Below are positions 33,810 through 45,460 of a stretch of DNA of 64,000 bases, piece by piece. The translations under genes and the position numbers were made by a program. Position 1 is the stretch's first letter. Each line of letters opens with the position of its first letter. The DNA is from Bryopsis sp. KO-2023 (taxonomy: Eukaryota; Chlorophyta; Ulvophyceae; Bryopsidales; Bryopsidaceae). The notes below the pieces were generated by a model. The model did not search any database. It saw only the letters and a list, made by a program, of their open reading frames with translations, and was not told where the DNA came from. The stretch covers positions 2,732,001 through 2,796,000 of the forward strand of contig BSYQ01000007.1 of NCBI GenBank assembly GCA_030272585.1, read 5' to 3'.

Positions 33810-35340
33810 ATGACTGCCTCAAGAACGCTGAGCTCCTGGATGACCTTCGTGGCGCTGCTGTGCCTCTTATCGCATCCTCGCGCGGCTGAAGGGGGACGAA
33901 CGTTCAACCTCGAAGGTGATAATTGAACAGTGCGGCGAAATCGCGTCGGGTCGATACTGTATTGGGGATTCGCGACCCAGGGGTCTTTCTGTTCGGCGGC
34001 AGGAGATATGTGAGCGGGTTTTAAGTTTGTCTTGATGGTCATTCCACGACATCCGGTTTTGAAAGGCGCTCGCAGCAGCCAGAAATAGACAAAATAGATA
34101 CTGCACAGGATGAAACCTATTGTCGCTAGCGAAACAGGGTGGAGATGCTGCTGCTGCTGCATGCAGCGGTAGAGCGGTGCATTCCAGCGTCGCCAGGGAG
34201 GGGCAGCCATCGCAGTCCTCGACGAAAGTCAAATAGCTTCTCAAAAGCAGCAAACGGCAAAAGGATCACGAAAGCGGTGCTGCAACATTGCTGAAACTCG
34301 CAACCCTTGTCTGTGTTCAGAGCTCAAGATGGCACCCGGTTGCGCGGACGCTTCCATCGATACTACGGCCTGCATCGCTGCACTGAGGAGCAGATCAGGG
34401 GTCAGGGACCCGCGTTCTCCGTCTCCCGGCGCTCCAATCCCCGCCGGAGCGTCGCCATCCCCCGTCAACCAACCCCCATCCCCACTCCCTACACAAACAA
34501 CACCTGGGGTTCCAAGTCGCCCTTTTCCAAGACCGATTCTTGGGGGGTCGCCCACTTCACTCCCCAGTCCGACCCCAGTCGTCGTTCCGCCCAGCCCGAC
34601 CGCAGTCGTCGCTCCGTCCACCCCGACCCCAGTCGTCGCTCCGCCCAGCCCGACCCCGTCGTCCTTGCCTCCAGGGTTGAGGGGGCTTTCGACTGGGTCC
34701 ATTGACGGCTTCGTGTTGGTGGTGGTGTTTGGGGATGGATCCAAATGTTACAGCAATGTGGATAGTCACTTCAAGGCCAACGTGCAACACTACGGAGCAG
34801 ACACATTCTTGCAAGTATTTGGAACGCTGGAGGGGGCCGGAGAATGCGCACGTAAGGGATCATTGTTTTTTTTTTCTTCATTGAATCGATGTCGGCAACT
34901 CGGCAGCCGTGGGGGCCTTTTTTCAATTTCTCCTAAGGAATACATGAAAAGGATTGCAGGAACCTTTCCTGGAAAAATGGTTGAATTGATGTGGGGCTTT
35001 TTCTGCCAAATTTTGTCACAAATTTTGTTTTTTATCAGTAGGATGTGGTGGTGGGGACTCGACCGATCAACCGAATTCAACCACCACCGGTTGGTTGATT
35101 TTTCATGTTTTTCATGGTTTTTTTCTATGTACTGTTTTCACAGCGGGTGCGCAAGGTTTGGGGCTGGCTCTTTTGACCAGCGAAGCTTTTGCGAAAGTGG
35201 TGAAGGAGGGGGAAGATTGCGACATCACCACGAAATCCAAAACCAAACTCCATTCCAACATCATCGGCAATGGTCTTTCGATCGGAATAGGTGGAGGTTT
35301 CGGAGTGGAGGGCGGATGCCACCGAAGGAGAAAATTATGA
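33810..35340 (+). CDS. Secreted protein with proline-rich linker, unknown function
   Basis: Proposed exons are 33810-33915, 34321-34851 and 35144-35340; they join in phase to give 277 residues. The first exon is a clear signal peptide (MTASRTLSSWMTFVALLCLL, then a PRAAEG cleavage region). Residues after it hold two cysteines (APGCADASIDTTACIAAL). A proline-rich block of about 90 residues with PTPVV and PPSP units follows, then a folded-looking domain (FVLVVVFGDGSKCYSN, ANVQHYGADTFLQVFG, LLTSEAFAKVVKEGEDC) and a glycine-rich end. I do not recognise the domain. The last exon may instead splice on from ATAG|GTGGAG near 35290, so the C-terminus is uncertain. The proline-rich linker suggests a cell-wall or matrix protein. 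Confidence 0.55.
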
Positions 35341-36621
35341 TAAATTGCTGTGAAGTCCAGCTCAGGGAACAGAGACTTCCCACCGCTTTGATCGATTTTT
35401 TGGGGTTTTCCTTCATACACGTCCTTACCCCCGCACAGGGAAAAAAAGGAGTCTCACGTTTTCTTATGAATAATTTTTTTTTGGCAGAAATCGATGCTCG
35501 ATGGGGGACTGCAATGTGAACGTCCCTTTCGTTTTTGTATTTTTGGTTTGCTGGGGGAAAAAGTGTGAGGAAGTGTGATCCCCTCACACTTTTTTTGGTC
35601 CATTTTCTGGAATGCTCAGGTCTTGCTTTTCTGCATGGCTAGAATAAACGATCCAAGATTGTTGCTCTTTGATGATAGAATAATTCTCACAAACGAAAGG
35701 GAAAAAAAGAAAAGAAAAAAAGGATTTGCACAGAACATACCATTTTCTTTTTCTTTGTTTTTTTTCCTCTGTGAATGAACCAGTGAAAAAAAAAAGCATT
35801 TGTGGGGAGGGGGGGAGCATCGTGTATTGCATTTTCTGGGGGAGGTGTTGATCGTGACCTCAACAATAAATCAAAAAATTGAATGTATCGGATTTGGGAT
35901 GTAAAATCAATTTGGAGAGCATCTACCATGGCCTCACTGATGATATTGAATCATGCATTAACACAAAAAAGAAAGAAAAAAAAAAAGAAAAAAAGGACAC
36001 AGGTCCTTTCTGATATTTCATAGAGGAATAATATTGGAATTCCAATTCCAGACCTCTGGTAGTGAATTTTTGATAGTGCTCCACACTTCCATTAGACCAT
36101 GCTGTGGAAATCCAAAACGAAAAGTGATCACCGACACCAACTCTGTTGGTTGGCTATTGCCCAATGTAGGCAACGCAAATGCGCCCATTACATTCTCCAA
36201 TTATCACTTCTTGTGATGCTCAAAAAAAAAAAGGGGGGGGGGGAAGAGGCCTCACCACACCACGACCACAAAAGCCCCTCTCCATTCGAAAAACCCAAAC
36301 CTCACGTTTTGCAACAACATGCATTCCTTGCAGAAAACCCCTCATTCAGTTTTACCCCTCATTCGGTTTTACGGGGGCAGATATAGCTTTCAAAAAGAGC
36401 TGTCCGTTTCTGCAAGGGGGTGATGTCGATTGCGGTGTGGTGAGCCCCCTTTTTGACCGAAAATTAATCAGCAGTTCCCCTCTGGACCTCCTTCCCATGA
36501 ATAAATAACTCTCTTCTTCTTTATTCCACGCAAATCCTCCCTCGAATTTTTGACGATTGTTTTGAAAATCATTGTTCCAGCAAAAAGAAAAATCCCCTTG
36601 CCCCCCCCGGAGGACCTCATG
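35341..36621. other. Intergenic region with a short hairpin, no supported gene
   Basis: About 1.3 kb between a plus-strand and a minus-strand gene (convergent). It includes AAAAAGTGTGAGG near 35558-35570 facing CCTCACACTTTTT near 35582-35595, which could form a hairpin in the 3' region of the secreted-protein transcript. A G9 run lies near 36233. Open frames are low in complexity. Confidence 0.45.
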
Positions 36622-37572
36622 TCACTTGGTCTTGTTCATCATCCTTCGCACCATGTTATCAAACACGGAATCGGGCAAGAGGTTGCGGAAGAAAATGATC
36701 TTTCCCACATTTTTCCCGCAGGGGTATCTTGCTTTGGGGTTGGACGACCTCATGGCGGCCTCGATCACATCCACAACATCCTCGACAGCCATGCCTTTCA
36801 GCGCAGATTCTTCGCTCAATTCCGCCATTTTCATGATATCTTTCCCATACATTTCTGCAGCTTCAGGCGGCATGGTCCGCATCAACTTGTCGATCGATCC
36901 GAAGGCTTTGTCCCAAATGGGTGTTTTGACCGCCCCAGGTTGAAGCAAGGAGACTTTGATTCCCGATTTCCCTAGTTCAGCCCTCATGCAATCCGACAAA
37001 GCCTCGACCGCGTGTTTGGAGGTGGTGTAAGGTCCATAACACGGCAATGCGACCTTCCCAGCGATCGAGCCAACGTTGATGATTCGTCCCGGGTTTCTGC
37101 ATCGCAAGGCGGGCAGGAATTTCTGGGTCACCCGGATCAACCCAAAGTAATTCACATCAAAGACGGCCTCATGGTTTTCCAGCGGCAAGAACTCCACCGG
37201 GCCAAACGTCCCGATACCAGCGTTGTTCACCAACGCGTCCAGTCCGTCAGACCCAAGCCTGCTGTCGACGATCTCGGCGGCCTCGCGCACCGAAGACTCC
37301 GACGTGACGTCGAGCAACAGGGGCACCACGCCCTTCGTTTCCCTGAGCTTGCTAGCGTCCGCGCGCGTTCTCACTCCCGCGAAAACCTTCCATCCTTGAG
37401 TGGCAAAGCGAACCGCCGTCGCCTCCCCGATACCGGTAGAAGCACCGGTGATAACCATAGATTTTCCCGGCGTTGACTCGCATCGTATCGAAGCGCACGA
37501 CCTCCTTCCGACGGAAACCGAGAATTTTTTGGGGGGAGTACGGGGGGTGGCCAGCGGGCACACCAGTAACAT
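36622..37572 (-). CDS. Classical short-chain dehydrogenase/reductase (SDR), intronless
   Basis: A single exon of 316 residues. After a ~35-residue basic leader (PLATPRTPPKKFSVSVGRR) that may be a plastid or mitochondrial targeting peptide comes a classical SDR fold. It shows the cofactor loop TGASTGIG (42-49), NNAG (116-119), catalytic S169, and Y182-x3-K186 in PYTTSKHAVEAL. An arginine at the end of the second strand (GVRTR, R68) favours NADP(H). The C-terminal part resembles retinol/steroid-dehydrogenase-like SDRs, but the substrate cannot be told. ATG 37572 is the first in frame. It is the only intronless cellular gene recognised here apart from the partial helicase. Confidence 0.9.
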   Translation of the reverse strand: MLLVCPLATPRTPPKKFSVSVGRRSCASIRCESTPGKSMVITGASTGIGEATAVRFATQGWKVFAGVRTRADASKLRETKGVVPLLLDVTSESSVREAAEIVDSRLGSDGLDALVNNAGIGTFGPVEFLPLENHEAVFDVNYFGLIRVTQKFLPALRCRNPGRIINVGSIAGKVALPCYGPYTTSKHAVEALSDCMRAELGKSGIKVSLLQPGAVKTPIWDKAFGSIDKLMRTMPPEAAEMYGKDIMKMAELSEESALKGMAVEDVVDVIEAAMRSSNPKARYPCGKNVGKIIFFRNLLPDSVFDNMVRRMMNKTK

Positions 37573-38135
37573 GACGAGACGAATGCTGCATCCAGCAGAT
37601 GTGATCGGAGAAAGCGCAGGATGTGGTTGGTGGGGCGAGAGATCGAATAGATCGATCGATCTTCTTCAGGCCAAAATTTTTCGGAGCGGATTCACGGACG
37701 GCAAGCACCCCCCCCGGCCCCTATCAGCTCTTCACGTCGCTTTCCATGGAAAAACTCAACCGGTTCAACTCTCCACCGCTCTTTTTTTCGTTTTGCGTTG
37801 CTTTTTCTGTCGGTCCACGAAAATGCATCGTTTTTTTTCCCTTTTTCTACACCCTTGAAAAATTCTCCTCGTGTTGGCTAATTATCTGTGGGGTCTGTTT
37901 TTTTAAACCTAGCGATGGGACTGGGGAAGGTTCAACACATCTGAAAGGTGCCCACCAGTTGTACAAATCAGATCGACGAGAGCGCCCAGGTCTGGGAAAA
38001 GCTGCGGTTTTTGTGGGTTGCTGTTGGATTCTCATCAGAGGCGCGTGGTTCTGATTTTTTTTGCACCGATTACCGAAAGCGCAGAAAGTGTTTCTTTTTT
38101 TTCTCTTTTTCGCTGAACAGCGCATCGAAATTCCA
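37573..38135. promoter_or_regulatory. Divergent promoter region (SDR / small secreted protein)
   Basis: The SDR start codon (minus) and the secreted-protein start codon (plus) face away from each other over about 560 bp. No core element is certain. Confidence 0.35.
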
Positions 38136-39179
38136 ATGTTTGCTAAGACAAATGGTGCTTGCGTGGTGTGCGCTCCGTTGGTATGGATCTTGTTGCTATC
38201 CCCGTCTGTGGGAAATTGTGAAGAGATCGCCGCCGCCGCCACCGCCGCCGCCGCCGTCTCAGGTGGCCTGAGGAATAGATATTAAAATATTTATGGTGAC
38301 TTGGGGTGTCGCTGGAAAAGCAAACTCGTATCTTGTTCTGAAGGTCAATGGTGGTGCGCAGGGAAAGGCAGTCCGCCAAAAGCCAATAGACCCCCGCTAA
38401 ACCTCGGGCGAAAGCAAAACGGTTTTTTTGGTGAGTGCCCGTTGCCCCCAACGCCAGTTTTCGGTTCTAAGTTTGAAAACCACAAAAAAAAGCTTGGGTT
38501 TTGTTTTTTTTGGTTCAGGTTGCCGATGGTCCTGGTGTGTTCAATGCGACCATGACAAATGTCGAGAGTGCTTAGCTGGCTATGAGTGGGATGGAAAGAA
38601 CTGCACGAAAGGTTGGAATTGTGAATTGTGAATTGTGCACTGTTGAGGGGTTTTGTGGAAAATAATTTTGGGGAAATCGAAACGAGATTTTGTGGCGGAA
38701 AAAAAAATAAAAAAAATGTACATGGCTAAAAGAAAACAATCAATAGGAGATTTTGTCATGGAAAAGGCTAAAAACAGAAAATCGATCAGCATAAGTTCTG
38801 CAGGAGATCTTCTCATCCCTGAGAAGCTTCCACGTCTGGTGATGTTTTTTCTTTTCTTTTCTATTTTTTGATCGTATTCGGAGCTGTGCTTTATCTCTTT
38901 CCTTTATCTCTTTCCTCTGTGTTCAATTTTTTTGTGTTCACATTTTCTGTTTTTTTTCTTTATTATCAGTTTCGCACAAGCGAAAAAGTGGCGAAGAGAA
39001 AGAGAGTGGAATTGAATTTGACTGCAGCAACGCATCACAAGAAGTCGACGACCAAGGGGGGAAAAATGACAGACATCGTGATCTTGACATCGAAAAGTGT
39101 GAAAGGAAGAAGAAGAAAAAGAGTGAGAAAGCAGCACAAAAAGCTACCGAACCAAATTTATAGCAGGATGTTGGTTTGA
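38136..39179 (+). CDS. Small secreted protein: Ala repeat, Cys-rich motif, polybasic tail
   Basis: Exons are 38136-38262, 38519-38611, 38804-38838 and 38970-39179; they join in phase to give 154 residues. Exon 1 encodes a signal peptide (APLVWILLLSPSVGNC) and an alanine run from a GCC repeat (38231-38256). Exon 2 holds CVQCDHDKCRECLAGYEW then DGKNC, a CxxC-D-x3-CxxCLAGY pattern like half of an EGF- or furin-type cysteine-rich module. The last exon is strongly basic (VAKRKRVEL, GRRRKRVRKQHKKLP). No transmembrane helix follows. Function is unknown; a matrix-binding or processed peptide is possible. An alternative reading retains intron 2 and stops at 38631. Confidence rests on the signal peptide and four matching phases. 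Confidence 0.55.
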
Positions 39180-41697
39180 TATGAAAACATTGTGTCCAAC
39201 CTATGGCGAAAAAAAAACCAAAATTCAAAAAAATACGCACGTGCCTGACAACGAAAAGAAAAATGAAAAATATATGTAGCGGAGGGAGAAGGAGGAGTTG
39301 GGTATTTGTGTTTCAAAAAATTTGAGGTTTTGGGGAAAATATGGCTGATCAGCCGGGGAAGAAAAAAAGGAAAAAGAAACTAGAAATAGTAACCCAAGAA
39401 GTTGAAGATATTGCAAGTTGTGGAGCTGAGTTTTGTATATAGCGGTGGTGTTCGACGGATGGCTTATACCCAATGTGTGTCTGCATTTCCTTTTTTTTTT
39501 TTTTGAATTTTCGACAATCTGATACAACCGGGGATATGTCAGGAATTTTAGGACAATGGGGCTGCGGGTTGCTTTTTAGGGTTTTTTTTTTCTCAGTTTT
39601 TTTTTCCCTCAGGTTGGTTGGCAAAAGAAAATGGAAAGCGAAACAAAAAAGCAGGAGGTTGAATTTTTGCACAGGGTTAAAGAAAAAGAGAACATATGAC
39701 TTGGCAGGGGAAATATTGAAAAAGTTACAAAAAGTTATTACAAAAACAGGGGCGAATATAGAGGAGTTTGATGCCGGGGTGCTTTTTTTTTTTTGGTGGC
39801 GTAGCAAGAATTTTATTTTTATTTTTAGAAGAGATCGCCCGCATGGAGGCGCGGGTGTTTTCTTAAACAAACAAACAAAAAGAGAAAAGTTCATCGCACT
39901 TATATATATATATAATTTTCAAGTCTGTGCGCTTTTCGGACAAGGCCACAACCGTGATTTCCCTGCTAGAAGTTGACACATATATATTTACCTATATATA
40001 AAAAAAAAGAAAGAAAAAAAAAAGCTCAGTTTTCGAAAGAAAAAAAACAAAAGAAGGGATGAAGGGGTAGAAGATTGCACATGCAGAATGTGCCAAAAGC
40101 AAACCATAGGGGTTTCTCAGGGGGATTTGTTTTTCAAAAAAGAAACAGGAAAAAAAAAGGAAAAGAAAGAGATGATTTTTGGTTGATGGGTTTGCTGATG
40201 CTCAGGATTTGTTGAAAGAAAGCTTTCGAGCTTTGTAAAACAAATTTTATTGTGTCAAAGTGAACGGCGAGAAGCATTTGTCCAGGGAATTCTCTTTTCT
40301 TGAGGAAACAAATGATTAGCCGATTATGAGGCTGTTGGTGGCTTCAGCTCAAATATGTGTGTGTGTGTTTCCAAGCCAGTGGAGAATATATATCGTTATA
40401 TACGCTGGGCATCTATTTGATCAATAGAACAGAAAAAGCTAAGAACTAATAGTTGTCCAAGCCTTTCTGGCCCTCAGTCAGATTCTTGTCAATTCAATTC
40501 AAGTTTATGATGTTGCTTAATTCCACTTTCCCCATTTATACTAACACAGTAAACCCTTCATGTATTCTACACCGTTCAAAGTGTAGGGTCAACAACTCAA
40601 TGAAGAAACAGACTGCTTGATGATGTTGATGATGTGTCCCCCACCCACTCCATTTCAAAACCCCCCAAACCAGACAACAGTAGTTTCCTCTGGGGTTCAG
40701 CTTCGGCTTCAGTTTCAGTTTCAGTTTCAGTTTCAGGTTCAGCTTGAATGAGAAAAAAAAAGAGAAGTTGCATCAGATGCTTTGGAGTGATGTGGAAGTG
40801 CAAATTTCGTTTTCGTTTTCGATGAAATAACACACAACGGTATCTTTTCAACAGAGGACAGTTCCCAATAGAGGATAAAAGACGAGCAAAACAGGAAAAC
40901 ACAGTGTCTCGTTGCTTCCAGAATCCGTGCATCGAGATTTGCAAATCGCTAATAACAGGGGTCAGGAATTGCGGAAAAGACCAGCTGTGAAAAACAATTG
41001 TGGGTTTATCTTCTTTTTCTTTTTTGTTTGGGAGCTTTTGAGGGTTTTTTTCTTGATTGGATCCCGTGTAACCTTCTGGTGCTAAGAAACTTGCTAAGAA
41101 AGTGTGACAATGAAAAAGTGATTCTAACTCCATTCAATGCGATGGTTTGACATGGCTTTGATTGAAAACAAATGCTATCACAGTGTTTGAATAATCCACA
41201 GCAGATTCCAACACCTACACAATGCCTCATTACACTATTGAGAGCAATGTCCCTTCATCAAAACAAAAATATACTATCTCTGCAAACACACGAAATCATC
41301 ACCCCAGAATCAGGACTTCTTGTGGTAACCACCGACATCCCCTTTCCCTCCCTTTCCCCCCATCACATAGGTAAAAAAAAGAAAAAAAAAGAATAATTGA
41401 CTTGTTTGCACCCAACAGCTCAACCCCACCTATTGGAATAGCGCAATCGTCGAAGATCGATTGCAGAAAAAACCCAACTTACCGGGGGGCTTCAAGCACA
41501 TTAATTAATTCATCCCCCAACTTTATGGCCAGACGAAAATCCGTAAGTGCCATGGCGAAATCACAAAGGCAAAATAAAAAGAAGGAAAATATAGTAGAAA
41601 CCTACTAATACAGTCTCCAACTCGTTTCATGATGCGCACTCAAACAACCCATAGATGGCTTTTTTCCCTGTGACTAACTGCTAAAATCAATTTTCTC
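39180..41697. other. Large AT-rich intergenic region, no supported gene
   Basis: About 2.5 kb of A- and T-run-rich DNA with (TA)n stretches near 39903-39914 and 39979-40000 and a TTCAGT hexamer array near 40700. Open frames are short and biased by the simple repeats. Confidence 0.5.
40695..40745. repeat. TTCAGT-type hexanucleotide array
   Basis: About eight units of TTCAGT and variants such as TTCGGC and TTCAGG. On the minus strand it reads as a Thr-Glu run in an otherwise unconvincing frame. Confidence 0.8.
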
Positions 41698-44480
41698 TCA
41701 GTCCACGCCTTCCCGTTTCTTGAGCACCCGGCCAGGTCCAAACGTAGATGGCCGAATGTTGATGGTCGGTAGGCCCGATTTCAATGGGGATCGGGGGGGG
41801 CTGGGGGGGGCGAAATTCCCCTCTCGATTTACGATGACCAGGCCAAAAACGACTCCTACGGCCCCCAGGTCCCACCAAGTCAGCCGCTCACCCAGCAAGG
41901 TGAAAGCCAGAACTGTCCCGACGAACGGCTGCAAGCACTGGAAGGTTGCAACCTTTTGTGGGGGAAAAAACACACACACAAACAAGAAAAGAGCTCGAAA
42001 CACAGTTTTGACAGATTAAAAAAAAATCGGAGGGGAGGGGGGGGGAGAGGGAAATGTAAATCCAAAACTTTCCATGGGGGTTGGTACGTGAAGAGATTAT
42101 GTTTTCAGCTACCTCCGCAAAAAACACACATCCATTCAACGATTTTTTTGAGGAAAGCATCGGTTGTCTTTTATAAACGCTTATCCGGGCACACACCTGT
42201 GAGGAAGGCAAATGCGTCATGGACCATGCGATTATGTAATAGCCCCCCACAGAGCACACGAATATCCAGTAAACGAGAGGTCCCATCACGGCTGCCGGCA
42301 AATACCATCCCTCAGGATGAGTGTGGTTCGACAAATAGGCAGTCAACCCCATCTCGGCCGCCGCCACGATATATGCCCATGCTGCGACAGCCATGGGGGG
42401 ATACACCGCCAATAGTGGCTTGACGAGAATGTAATAGACTGACATGGCCACCACGTTCAACAGCAAGAGAATATTTCCCATTTTTTGAAGCCGACTTGCG
42501 CTTTCAGCCCCCACTCCCCCATCGGAGCTCGTGTTGGTGGAACCCCCAAACACCTGAGGGGGAAGATGCAACTCCGAACGTCAACCATCCTGGTTACAAC
42601 AGAATTCAACCAGGATTTTATCGTCTATTTTCTTTTCTTTTCTTTTCTTCTGTTTTGTTTTTTTCTTTTGTTTTTCTTTTTTCTTCCATTTTTTCTACCG
42701 GTGTTATTCTCGGCATGCTTGAATGCCAGAAAAAAAAGAAAAACAAGCTAAGAGAGCAGGTGCCAGTTCTCATCCAAAATTTCATTCAGATCTATTTTTC
42801 TTTCGCACACACCCAAGGATATCAAGTAAGACATACGGTAAACTCTCGGTGGTTGTGAAAACAGAAAAAAACAAAAAACAAAAAAACAACCCACTGACCC
42901 TGGTCAGCACCGCCTAAAGCATCGAATTCACTGAAATAAACACACCGCCTATCCCACTTCTGCTTCAGCAATACGCAAAAGCACTCCATTTGGCAAAACT
43001 ACCCTGTATGATAGATTTTCTTCAAAAACCTCAAGAAAAAAAACAACAAAAACCCATTCTAGTTCCCACCAACATGGTTTATTGTCAGACCCCTTACCAT
43101 GCAGAACGCCCCCAAGCATGCAAACCCAATGCCCACGAATTTCCGCCAAGATGCATACTCCATTTTCAAGGCCACTGCCAAAGCAACGGTGAACACGGGG
43201 ATCCCTGGCTGCATGCAAGTCGCCATCACCACGCCAGACATGCTGACCCCCAATATGTAAAAGAGTTGGTTGCAGTATAGCAACGTCCCCAAGTACCCTA
43301 TTCTCATCAAATCACCCCTTTTGGGAAACATCCCTGCACATACGGAAAAATATAAAAAAAAAATTCACAATACGATAAACAAATGTAAACATTTTCCACT
43401 ATGGAATCGAAGATCTCCAGTTTTCTTGAAGCTTCCGCATGTCTGTTGAATTGGAGTGCGGAAGATTTAACAAAAAATGTATACACTGGTCCCTGACTTG
43501 AGCGACCCCTCCGACCAACGACCACCTCCTTTGAACGACCGGTTTTTTTTGTCCCGGTCGTTTCACAAAGAGAAAACACCTCTACTGGGCGACCACCCCC
43601 CAAACGCGACCAGCGACCATGCAATTGAGACCTGCGCGACCACTCGAATCATCGCTTTCGTCAGCAAACGCAATCATCCGCAAGAAAACTAGAACAGAAT
43701 TCGCTTCTTTTCGACTTCAGAAACGTCACATTGGGCTCCAACGCCTTGACGACTCCAAATCGCGTCAAATCAAATGTCATGTTGGGTTCGAACGGCTGGA
43801 CGCTTCCAAATTGTACTGAGTCGACTGGGGACCAGAACACTTGGAGACTGGAAACTTTGCACAATTTCTTTGAAAAAGAGTAGTTACCGATGAATTGTTG
43901 ATAGGTATTCTTATTGGGTATGGAATAAATGCTTTTATTGGTTGTGATGATAATGGTTTAATGGGACATTGATCAAATTTATTGTAAAAAATTTTCATAT
44001 TCAAAAGCGTCCTCTTTCTTGGGAGACCACCTGTCTTGAGAGACCAAAATTTTCTGTCCCGTGAGGTGGTCGCTCAAGTCAGGGACCAGTGTATATATAT
44101 ATTTTTATTTTTTTTTGCATGCAACAGACAGGGTTCTTTCGTTCTTTTGTCCGTTTTTGTTTTTTTTCCGAAGTGATTACGTGGATTTTCCCAGCCCTGG
44201 TGAATTTTCACCTCGAGCGCTTCCCTTAAATCCCTGAAAACCTTGGTAAAAAAAGAAAAACCCAAAAAAAACTGTGGTACCAAATGGTTACCTACCAGTG
44301 GAAAGATACGCCAAGCAACACATAATGGAGCCTGCGACGATTTCCCTGACGAAAGCAAACACGACTGGGTTGTGATCTTGCGTCCCCTTTCCGGTATCCA
44401 CCATGTATTTATAGTAGACGGCACCGAGGGCAAACGCAATTTGCGTCAGACCTAGGAGCACCTGGCATGTCCACATCGAC
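41698..44480 (-). CDS. EamA/drug-metabolite transporter, WAT1-like, ten helices
   Basis: Exons in transcription order are 44480-44296, 43333-43098, 42553-42197 and 41952-41698. Phases agree; about 344 residues are resolved. A short first exon with the start codon lies further upstream and was not identified. Ten membrane helices are visible as two EamA repeats of five: LGLTQIAFALGAVYYKYM, FVREIVAGSIMCCLAYL, YCNQLFYILGVSMSG, PGIPVFTVALAVAL and FVGIGFACLGAFCM, then after a serine/glycine linker LLLNVVAMSVYYILVKPL through DLGAVGVVFGLVIV. The match to plant WAT1-related transporters is good. It should move a small metabolite (amino acid, auxin-like or nucleotide-sugar type) across a plasma, vacuolar or plastid membrane; the substrate is unknown. 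The first intron (44295-43334) contains a MITE. Confidence 0.85.
43484..44091. mobile_element. 608-bp MITE with ~24-bp terminal inverted repeats and TA duplication
   Basis: The left end starts CACTGGTCCCTGACTTGAG and the right end is its exact complement. The match covers about 24 bases, to the GCGACC that follows. TA flanks each side (43482-43483 and 44092-44093), the Tc1/mariner/pogo signature. The interior has GACCACC-rich short repeats near both ends and two imperfect ~50-bp repeats near 43720-43815. No transposase frame is present, so it is non-autonomous. It lies in the first resolved intron of the EamA transporter gene. Confidence 0.88.
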
Positions 44481-45460
44481 CTGTACCACCAACACCAAAA
44501 CAAAACAAAAATAAATTCAACCTTTTTCAAACATAATTTTTTCTTGAAGATTTTTGGAAAACGATAGGTCTCCATCCCCGACTAATGCTTCGTGTTTTTT
44601 TTTTAAACCTCGAGGTCAATTTGAGTGTTTGTTTTGTTTTATTTTCACCTTTTTAAAAAATTAATATCACTCGATGGAGTGGTGGCGACCTTCGAGATTT
44701 TTCCAGGAAGCAATTTTCAAGGGCTTCTCATTTTTAAAACTAAATTTTAGTAAACAATTAAGAAAAACAAACCGACAGTGTTCCCAAAAACTGTAAACAG
44801 GTTTGAAAAAACACTCCTGTTTTTGAATTTTTTGAAACACCCTCACTTTTTATCTCTCAACAAGAGTGGTGGCACCACAGACCAGCCCACTTCAAAGGAA
44901 AAAAAACAAACTGGAGATGGCACATATTCAAAACCGACCCTAATAACCCTTCACACAAGAGGGGCCGAGTTGGCATGCCCCCAACATCTCACAGGCCCGC
45001 CAACATCTCCCAATCCCCCCGAGGTTTATCACTATTTTCCAAAAAACCTGGGCAACACGACCGACCAACCCCCTCACCCAGCGTTTTCGAATCCTTCTCA
45101 CCTCCGTTTCCCCCAACCAGCAGCAGTCGTTTTGAGCGCGTCGGGTTCGTTTGGCTAGAAAGCAGGGTTTTTGTAAACCAGCGTCGTCTTCGCTATACTT
45201 TGTTTGGTCGATCGAAGCGTCGGTTTCTCATTTTTGTCGAGAAGAGTGTCGCCCGGACTGCGATTGATCGAAACGAATCCATCATGCTTGCGATGTGTGG
45301 CCTCTCTCTTTCCAATTTCACTTGAGCGTTTTTTTTTGATTTTTTTTGATTGATCCAGCTTCCGCATCCACTCGCAGCGATCCCTGTGTGTTAAGACGTC
45401 ACCGTATGAACTGGAGGTAAAACGTTCGTCGCCGTTTGTTCAAACAGAAACTACGCCGGA
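44481..45460. promoter_or_regulatory. Divergent region between EamA transporter and DNA glycosylase genes
   Basis: This should hold the missing 5' exon of the minus-strand transporter and the promoters of both genes. A minus-strand ATG at about 45285 begins a basic leader (MMDSFRSIAVRATLFS) that could be its first exon, but no donor joins it in phase. Confidence 0.35.

Noticed and set aside
40597-41133. Minus-strand 178-codon frame with a Thr-Glu run
   Set aside because: The run comes from the TTCAGT array, the rest has no domain, signal or splice logic, and it lies beyond the stop of the EamA gene.
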